In this document: piece by piece, positions 59,169 through 64,000 of the stretch
Numbering within the stretch: position 1 is the first letter of the stretch
How the letters are laid out: each line of letters starts with the position of its first letter
Assembly (NCBI GenBank): GCA_015075275.1
Contig: JABTUU010000001.1
Span: 1,467,216-1,531,215, forward strand
DNA length: 64,000 bases
Source of the DNA: Anaerolineales bacterium
GTDB lineage: Bacteria > Chloroflexota > Anaerolineae > Anaerolineales > Villigracilaceae
Direction: 5' to 3'
The notes under the pieces: model-generated
The model's input: the letters and a program-made list of their open reading frames with translations, nothing else
Databases searched by the model: none
Told to the model about the DNA's origin: nothing
Position numbers and translations under genes: made by a program

Positions 59169-61574
59169 TTATGGAAAACAAACGGCGAAAGACGCTTCGC
59201 TCTGATGCGTTTCATCCGCTGCAGGGAAATACAACCAACGCGCTTCGAGATAGTCGTCACGCTGGCAGCCGGCAACGATCACATCTGCGCCATGCGTCAG
59301 AAAAACAGGTTGGTCGGCGGGGAAGATAACATTGCGCACGGCAGAGTTGATCACTATGAATCCGAGCCGCGAAAAATCACGAGCGGCATAGACCGCCCAG
59401 GGCGTCTTCGAAGCGATCCCGTTATTGCGGCGGAAGAAGCGCGGATAGAGCAACCTACCCTCAAAGATTTGCGAATCAGGCTGGGACAAAAATCGCGCCA
59501 ACGCGGGATTCTGAGCGACGGCTTGCGCCTTCAACTCTTCGGACGTGGATGTATAACGCGGTTGGGCGATTCCCTGCGCGAGCCACGGAAGCGAGCCAAG
59601 CAAGACGAATGCTACAATGAGCAAAGCATGATTTGGTTTGAGTGTTTCTTGTTTCAATTCAGTTGTTTGGTTTGAAAATAACCTCGAAACATTCGCGCCG
59701 AAAAGCGACGCAACCCAACTTAGAATTTCAATCGCTCCAATGCCGAAATAGAAATACGCGATCCAATCCACCGGCAGGTTATAACGCCACGAGGAAAAAC
59801 GCGAAACGCCGTTCGCCAATGCGTATCCTACGTTGAACGCCAGCGGAGTTAATCCCGCCCACCGATGGCGCCGCCACGCCGCGCCAAGCCCGACAGCGAT
59901 GATTGCGAGATAAAAGACGATTAACGCAAGGTTGCGCCTTTCAAGCGCTCCATCCCACTCGACCCAATATAAGTTAACCGGCGCGCGTAAGCCATTAAAC
60001 GGCTCAAGCAACGGCAGCGTCAGCAAGCCGCCGATCTCAGTGTTAAGGAAATGATTAGTTACGAAGCCTGCCACGAAGCCGGGATTTTCCAGCGTAAACG
60101 CAAGGAGACGCCTTCCAAGGCTTTCGTTCTTAAAATCAAACTGGCTGATGTCCAAATTCCCTTCGAAGGAATACTGCGAAAAAATGACCGCCATCTGCGA
60201 GGGATCGTCGAAGGCGAATGCGCCGACGAGTCGGTAGTTGTGAATCAGCCACGGCGTGATCGTCGCGGACATCACCAGACCGAATGCGACACAGGCGATG
60301 AGCCAATCTTTCCACTTCTTTTGATACACAAAGAAAGCAAGAATGAAAACAAAAGGCAAAATGATGAGCGATTGCGTGCGGAGCAATAGCAAAAGCCCGA
60401 ACGATCCGCCGGCGAGGATCGCCGATTTTACGTCGCGACGTTCAAGCCAGCGGATGACGACGAGCATCACGAACGCGATGCCCATTGAAGTGGCGAAGTC
60501 GGTAATAAACATTTTTACGCTGGCGGTGCGCGTGTTGGCGGAGACCCACAGCGTGGTCAATTCGCGAAAGACGGCGAAGAGGGCGACTGTCGCGCCCGCG
60601 GCGGGGGAATGAAGTTTGGCTCCAAGAAAATACAGCGCAACTGGAAACAAAGCGAGGACCATGGTCTGCGCGACGATAATCCTGACGTAGTCTTGATCAA
60701 ACAAGAAATGAAGCGCGGCAAGGAAGACCACATACAGCGGGCGCGGTGGAATGCCTCCGAAATAGTCCGCGCCGATGAGCAAAGATTGAGAGAGGTAATC
60801 ATAAAAGCCAGCGTCGGAATATGGGAATGGCGTTGCATACGGAGGCGTGATAGGCGCATAGAAACTGTTTTTCAACGTTTCAATCGGGACAGAGAGCCAG
60901 AGGGCAGAGGCGGTTAGATAAAGAGAAAGAGGCAAGAGAAAATTGAGAATTTGAGAACTAGAGAATTTAGTAATTGGGTATTTGAACAATTGGTAAATGA
61001 GGATGGTCGCGCCGAGGAGGATTGATAGGACAAGTTGCCAGCCAAGCATGGGAACGCCGGGCTCGCCCCAGTAAGCGCTGTCTTTGGCAACGCCGAGTTT
61101 AGTGAACGCAATAAAAGCAAACAAGGCAAGCAACAACACAAACGCCGCCAGCGAGGCAAGCAGGATCGGTTTGGTTTGTCGAAGCGCGTCAAGGTGAAAT
61201 CCCGCTTTAAGGTAAAGGAGATATAACGCAAACTGGATCGAGAGGATCAGCAAATACCACAATAACGGACTTAGGCGCGCATAGATGGGCAGCGACGCTT
61301 GCGGGTTGAGATAACGTAGAAGAAAGAGAGTCAGGCTGAACGTCAGCGCGAGAAGCGCGAAAAAAGCGATCGGGCGAGGCTGAGCAAAGCGTTCTATTCG
61401 GAAGGGGCGAAATCCCTGCCACGCCGAAAGTGCGATAAGGGCGACGAAGATCGCGATCAACGCCAGCCGCGCAAGCGAGAGATGTGCGCTCTCAGAAGGA
61501 ATCAAAAGGAGCGCAGTCAACGCGACCGCGCCCTCGACTCCGCAGAGAAAAAAGAGAGTTGAAATTCTCATCAA
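59169..61574 (-). CDS. GT39-like polytopic membrane glycosyltransferase
   Basis: An 801-residue protein with about 13 hydrophobic segments and the layout of ArnT/PMT-like glycosyltransferases. An acidic loop after the first conserved helices (YPFSDAGFYDYLSQ type, here FPYSDAGFYDYLSQSLL) carries the candidate catalytic Asp, and a soluble C-terminal tail follows the last helix. Lipid-linked sugars would be the donor and a protein or lipid the acceptor, both unknown. Two stretches (about residues 215-235 and 680-705) look like low-complexity insertions. Confidence 0.75.
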   Translation of the reverse strand: MMRISTLFFLCGVEGAVALTALLLIPSESAHLSLARLALIAIFVALIALSAWQGFRPFRIERFAQPRPIAFFALLALTFSLTLFLLRYLNPQASLPIYARLSPLLWYLLILSIQFALYLLYLKAGFHLDALRQTKPILLASLAAFVLLLALFAFIAFTKLGVAKDSAYWGEPGVPMLGWQLVLSILLGATILIYQLFKYPITKFSSSQILNFLLPLSLYLTASALWLSVPIETLKNSFYAPITPPYATPFPYSDAGFYDYLSQSLLIGADYFGGIPPRPLYVVFLAALHFLFDQDYVRIIVAQTMVLALFPVALYFLGAKLHSPAAGATVALFAVFRELTTLWVSANTRTASVKMFITDFATSMGIAFVMLVVIRWLERRDVKSAILAGGSFGLLLLLRTQSLIILPFVFILAFFVYQKKWKDWLIACVAFGLVMSATITPWLIHNYRLVGAFAFDDPSQMAVIFSQYSFEGNLDISQFDFKNESLGRRLLAFTLENPGFVAGFVTNHFLNTEIGGLLTLPLLEPFNGLRAPVNLYWVEWDGALERRNLALIVFYLAIIAVGLGAAWRRHRWAGLTPLAFNVGYALANGVSRFSSWRYNLPVDWIAYFYFGIGAIEILSWVASLFGANVSRLFSNQTTELKQETLKPNHALLIVAFVLLGSLPWLAQGIAQPRYTSTSEELKAQAVAQNPALARFLSQPDSQIFEGRLLYPRFFRRNNGIASKTPWAVYAARDFSRLGFIVINSAVRNVIFPADQPVFLTHGADVIVAGCQRDDYLEARWLYFPAADETHQSEASFAVCFP

Positions 61575-61625
61575 AAGGTTGCGCCTGCAAGCAGACCGTC
61601 GCTTCGATCTCTCCGCAACAATGCG

Positions 61626-61940
61626 CTAGGAAGGGGTATAGAACTGAAACCCGCTGCGCGCCATGACGATTCGATACGAGAAGTTCTTAACGTAACCAAA
61701 CAGACGTTCTTGCAAAATGCCCCAATCGTTGGACGAGAGGATCTGGCGCGCTTGCGTCGCGTCGGACGCGAGCAAGCCCACTTGAATTTGCGGATACGAA
61801 CCATAGATGGTCGCCCAGGCTTCGGCGGGTTGTAAGCCCAATCGTTGCACGCCGGGGATAAATTCACCGATAACGAATTCAAAATATTCGTTATTTCGTT
61901 CGCCGAGGATATCCCATGTCATCAATACTTTGGCAGCCAT
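61626..61940 (-). CDS. Small protein, possibly of dimeric alpha-beta barrel type
   Basis: A 104-residue protein with strand-helix pattern: VLMTWDILGERN, a helix with FEFVIGEFIPGVQRLGL, WATIYGSYPQIQVGLLAS, and NFSYRIVMAR at the end. The order resembles a ferredoxin-like or dimeric alpha-beta barrel fold, but no family is certain. AAGGA lies before the ATG. It is between the GT39-like and MBL genes, all in the same direction. Confidence 0.65.
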   Translation of the reverse strand: MAAKVLMTWDILGERNNEYFEFVIGEFIPGVQRLGLQPAEAWATIYGSYPQIQVGLLASDATQARQILSSNDWGILQERLFGYVKNFSYRIVMARSGFQFYTPS

Positions 61941-61955
61941 AAGTCCTTAATTATT

Positions 61956-62615
61956 CTAATTCGACTGATAGTCTAACACGACTACGCGCGTTTCATCGGG
62001 AAGGCTGGAGCGCGTTACTTTCAGCGACGGTTGCGGTTCAGGCTTCGACAAGCCCATCTCCTTGATGAATTTGCCGAGTGAGTCGAGCGATAATTTCGCA
62101 GCAGGCGTGGCGTAGTGCATCGGGATCACGATATTCGGTTCGATCAGGCTAATAACCTCCGCCGCTTTCGCCGCGTTTAACCCGCCGCCGCCGCCGACCG
62201 GCGTCAGCGCAACGTTAATTGTGCCCAATAATTCAAGCTCCGATTGAGTCGGCGTTTGCCGCAAATCGCCAAGATGCGCCACCGTGATGCCGTCATAATC
62301 GAACACATAGATCGTGTTGCGCGGCGCGGCGCTTCCCTTCTTCTTGCCGCCGGCGTCGCCATTCTCGGTGGCGACGCCGGTGATGAACACGCCGCCGATC
62401 TCAAATTCGCCCGGTCCGCGGATAACGTGCGAAGCGCCTTTGACTGCGTCCGCATGATTGTGACCGGGCGCGTCGTGGCTGATCGTAACGATATCTGATT
62501 TAAGTTTAAGCGCTGAATAGCCGATGGATTTGCTGTCGAATGGGTCCGTCGCTACCGTCGCATAGTTGCGCTCGGTGAGACGAAAACAAGAATGTCCGTA
62601 CCAGGTGATTTCCAT
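61956..62615 (-). CDS. MBL-fold metallohydrolase, UlaG-like
   Basis: A 219-residue metallo-beta-lactamase-fold protein. Start ITWYGHSCFRL, metal motif SHDAPGHNHAD (in place of HxHxDH), GPGEFEIGGVFITG, and later VAHLGDLRQ and IPMHYATP with further metal ligands. It fits the compact UlaG/DUF in which the reaction is hydrolysis of a phosphate or lactone ester; the substrate is unknown. GGAGG lies upstream of the ATG and TATAAT further up, so it has a conventional promoter. Confidence 0.85.
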   Translation of the reverse strand: MEITWYGHSCFRLTERNYATVATDPFDSKSIGYSALKLKSDIVTISHDAPGHNHADAVKGASHVIRGPGEFEIGGVFITGVATENGDAGGKKKGSAAPRNTIYVFDYDGITVAHLGDLRQTPTQSELELLGTINVALTPVGGGGGLNAAKAAEVISLIEPNIVIPMHYATPAAKLSLDSLGKFIKEMGLSKPEPQPSLKVTRSSLPDETRVVVLDYQSN

Positions 62616-62748
62616 GTATGAGAAGCCTCCAAAGGGTATTATACCCGCTTAGGTCCATTGCGCTCAAACTTAATAGCTCGCGTTTTCAAGCGTTATACGC
62701 CGGTGTACAATGTGCTCACGATATTCCCACGAAACGGAGGAAAGACTC

Positions 62749-63849
62749 ATGGCAAGCGTAACGTTCGATCATGTGTTCAAAAAGTATGGCGAAGTGACCG
62801 CTGTAAACGATTTGAACCTTCAAATTGAAGACAAGGAATTCCTTGTGTTGGTTGGACCCTCCGGGTGCGGCAAGACCACCGCCCTGCGATGTCTCGCCGG
62901 TTTGGAAGAGATCACCGCTGGCGATATCCGCATCGGCGAGCGCGTGGTGAACGATGTGGCGCCGAAAGACCGCGATATTGCCATGGTCTTTCAGTCGTAC
63001 GCGTTGTACCCGCATCTTTCGGTGTACGACAATATGGCGTTCGGTTTGAAACTCCGCAAGACGCCGAAAGAGGAGATCAAGCGCCGCGTGAGCGAAGCCG
63101 CCGAAATTTTGGGTATCACTGATTACCTCAACCGGAAACCGCGCCAACTCTCGGGCGGACAGCGCCAGCGCGTGGCGGTCGGGCGCGCCATCGTGCGCGA
63201 GCCGAAGGTCTTTTTGTTCGACGAGCCGCTCTCGAACCTCGACGCCAAACTGCGCGTGCAGATGCGCTCGGAGATCAGCAAGCTTCATCAGCGTTTGCAG
63301 ACCACCTTCATTTATGTGACCCACGATCAGACCGAAGCCATGACCATGGCGACGCGCATTGCGGTGATCAATAAGGGCGTGCTGCAGCAACTGGATGCGC
63401 CGCAGAATTTGTACGACCGACCGCACAATCTTTTCGTGGCTGGCTTCATTGGTTCGCCCGCCATAAACTTCTTCCGCGGCAAGTTGCGTAAAGACGGAGA
63501 TAAATTGCTGGTGGATACGGGCGACTTCTCGGTGACGATCCCTTCTTCAAAGACAAAAGCATACGAGGCATACGCCGGTAAAGACGTTATCTTCGGCATC
63601 CGCCCTGAGAATATTCACGATGCAGACTTCGTCCCCGCCAACACCGACTCGGAGAAGGTCTCCGCCAAAGTGGATGTGACCGAGTTGATGGGCAACGAGA
63701 TTTTCCTGTATCTGGTCAGTGGAGCAAATACTTTCGTCGCCCGCGTTGACCCGCGCTCGAAACTGCGCATGGGACAGCAAGCTCAAGTAGCGTTCGACAT
63801 GGATAACTTCCACATTTTCGATGCGGAAACCGAACAGGCGATTCGATAA
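62749..63849 (+). CDS. ABC transporter ATPase of UgpC/MsmX type
   Basis: A 366-residue ATPase for sugar or glycerol-phosphate import. Walker A GPSGCGKTT (36-44), Q-loop MVFQSYALYPHL, signature LSGGQRQR, Walker B VFLFDEPLSNLDA and switch VTHDQTEA are all present. A C-terminal OB-fold regulatory domain (about 235-366) is typical of the UgpC/MsmX/MalK group, which often energises several sugar porters. No permease or binding protein lies in the window. GGAGG precedes the ATG. Confidence 0.93.
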   Translation: MASVTFDHVFKKYGEVTAVNDLNLQIEDKEFLVLVGPSGCGKTTALRCLAGLEEITAGDIRIGERVVNDVAPKDRDIAMVFQSYALYPHLSVYDNMAFGLKLRKTPKEEIKRRVSEAAEILGITDYLNRKPRQLSGGQRQRVAVGRAIVREPKVFLFDEPLSNLDAKLRVQMRSEISKLHQRLQTTFIYVTHDQTEAMTMATRIAVINKGVLQQLDAPQNLYDRPHNLFVAGFIGSPAINFFRGKLRKDGDKLLVDTGDFSVTIPSSKTKAYEAYAGKDVIFGIRPENIHDADFVPANTDSEKVSAKVDVTELMGNEIFLYLVSGANTFVARVDPRSKLRMGQQAQVAFDMDNFHIFDAETEQAIR

Positions 63850-63874
63850 CCTGTCGGTCATACGCTCTTCCATC

Positions 63875-63905
63875 CCCGGTGTCTGTCTGGACGCCGGGCG
63901 TTTTT
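63875..63905 (+). terminator. Intrinsic terminator after the UgpC-like gene
   Basis: CCCGGTGTC and GACGCCGGG form a 9-bp stem (one G-U) with a 6-nt loop, followed by CGTTTTTC. Confidence 0.75.
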
Positions 63906-63987
63906 CATCCTGTCGCGTTGACGAACTTCTCAAATGTACGCCGGCGCCGACGGCGTTTCCGTAAAATTTGGAAGAATCGGAATCATT

Positions 63988-64000
63988 ATGTCTTCCACGA
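63988..64000 (+). CDS. Possible start of the next gene (partial)
   Basis: ATG TCT TCC ACG runs off the window edge. TAAAAT lies 20 nt upstream and GGAAGAATCGGAA could serve as a weak ribosome site. Only four codons are visible, so the product cannot be named. Confidence 0.2.

Overview
The window looks like chromosomal DNA from a member of the Chloroflexota, most likely the class Anaerolineae. This is inferred from the gene set and protein style, not from a marker tree. Pointers are the many lipoproteins with Thr/Pro/Ala-rich linkers, an NBR1-type Ig lipoprotein, a CAP-LysM surface protein, a UMF1-type transporter, a B12-dependent ribonucleotide reductase with NrdR, a DUF4404 protein and TatA/TatC next to nusB. 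Base composition is moderately GC-rich by eye, except for one clearly AT-richer block at about 23.1-26.9 kb. Some genes have good Shine-Dalgarno sites. Others have a TATAAT-like box 6-9 nt before the start codon and no Shine-Dalgarno site, which suggests leaderless transcripts.

Layout. 0-7.4 kb: a partial UMF1 transporter, a DUF457 membrane protein, the decayed start of a kdp potassium-pump operon, an amidase and CBS protein pair, an NnrS-like membrane protein with a cupin and a Crp/Fnr regulator, and a RhaD-like aldolase. 7.4-14.5 kb: tRNA-Pro(CGG), a lipoprotein, an M32 carboxypeptidase, a short SerA and a MacAB-type ABC exporter. 14.6-23.1 kb: a membrane metalloprotease, a DsbA-like/cyclophilin fusion lipoprotein, TrmI, a zinc-ribbon protein, a Nudix hydrolase, ribosomal protein L25, a repeat-built membrane protein, a PaiB-like protein and a fused MFS/spermidine synthase. 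23.1-26.9 kb: the AT-rich accessory island, described below. 27-33 kb: a DUF1461 protein, FabG, Asp23, NusB, TatA/B, TatC and a large carbohydrate-binding lipoprotein. 33-39 kb: a penicillin-acylase family hydrolase, VanZ, DedA and an S9 peptidase. 39.3-44 kb: mnmA, a sulfatase-like protein, a cysteine desulfurase and an NBR1-Ig lipoprotein; three of these four carry frameshifts. 44-48.4 kb: DUF4404, a small helical protein, an SDR enzyme, the CAP-LysM protein, a vapC remnant and a beta-propeller protein. 48.4-51.6 kb: NrdJ and NrdR. 51.7-58.1 kb: an HhH protein, an SH3-like protein, an alpha/beta hydrolase, a hydrolase/acyl-CoA ligase fusion and RNase J with a structured leader. 58-64 kb: MutY, a GT39-like membrane protein, a small protein, an MBL-fold hydrolase and a UgpC/MsmX-type ABC ATPase.

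The most unusual stretch is 23137-26848 on the minus strand. An orphan LuxR-type DNA-binding protein is followed by a Tat-signal protein, a Cys-rich protein whose C-terminal half resembles M23 peptidases (GAHSHMER), a MauE-like DoxX-family membrane protein, a small two-TM protein, a MauD-like membrane anchor lacking its thioredoxin domain, and a beta-propeller lipoprotein. Gene order and base composition suggest a horizontally acquired unit that oxidises and displays a disulfide-rich envelope protein; no function is established. Other points worth follow-up are a hairpin that buries a cupin start codon, a terminator-containing leader before RNase J, two enzyme fusions, and remnants of kdp and vapC.
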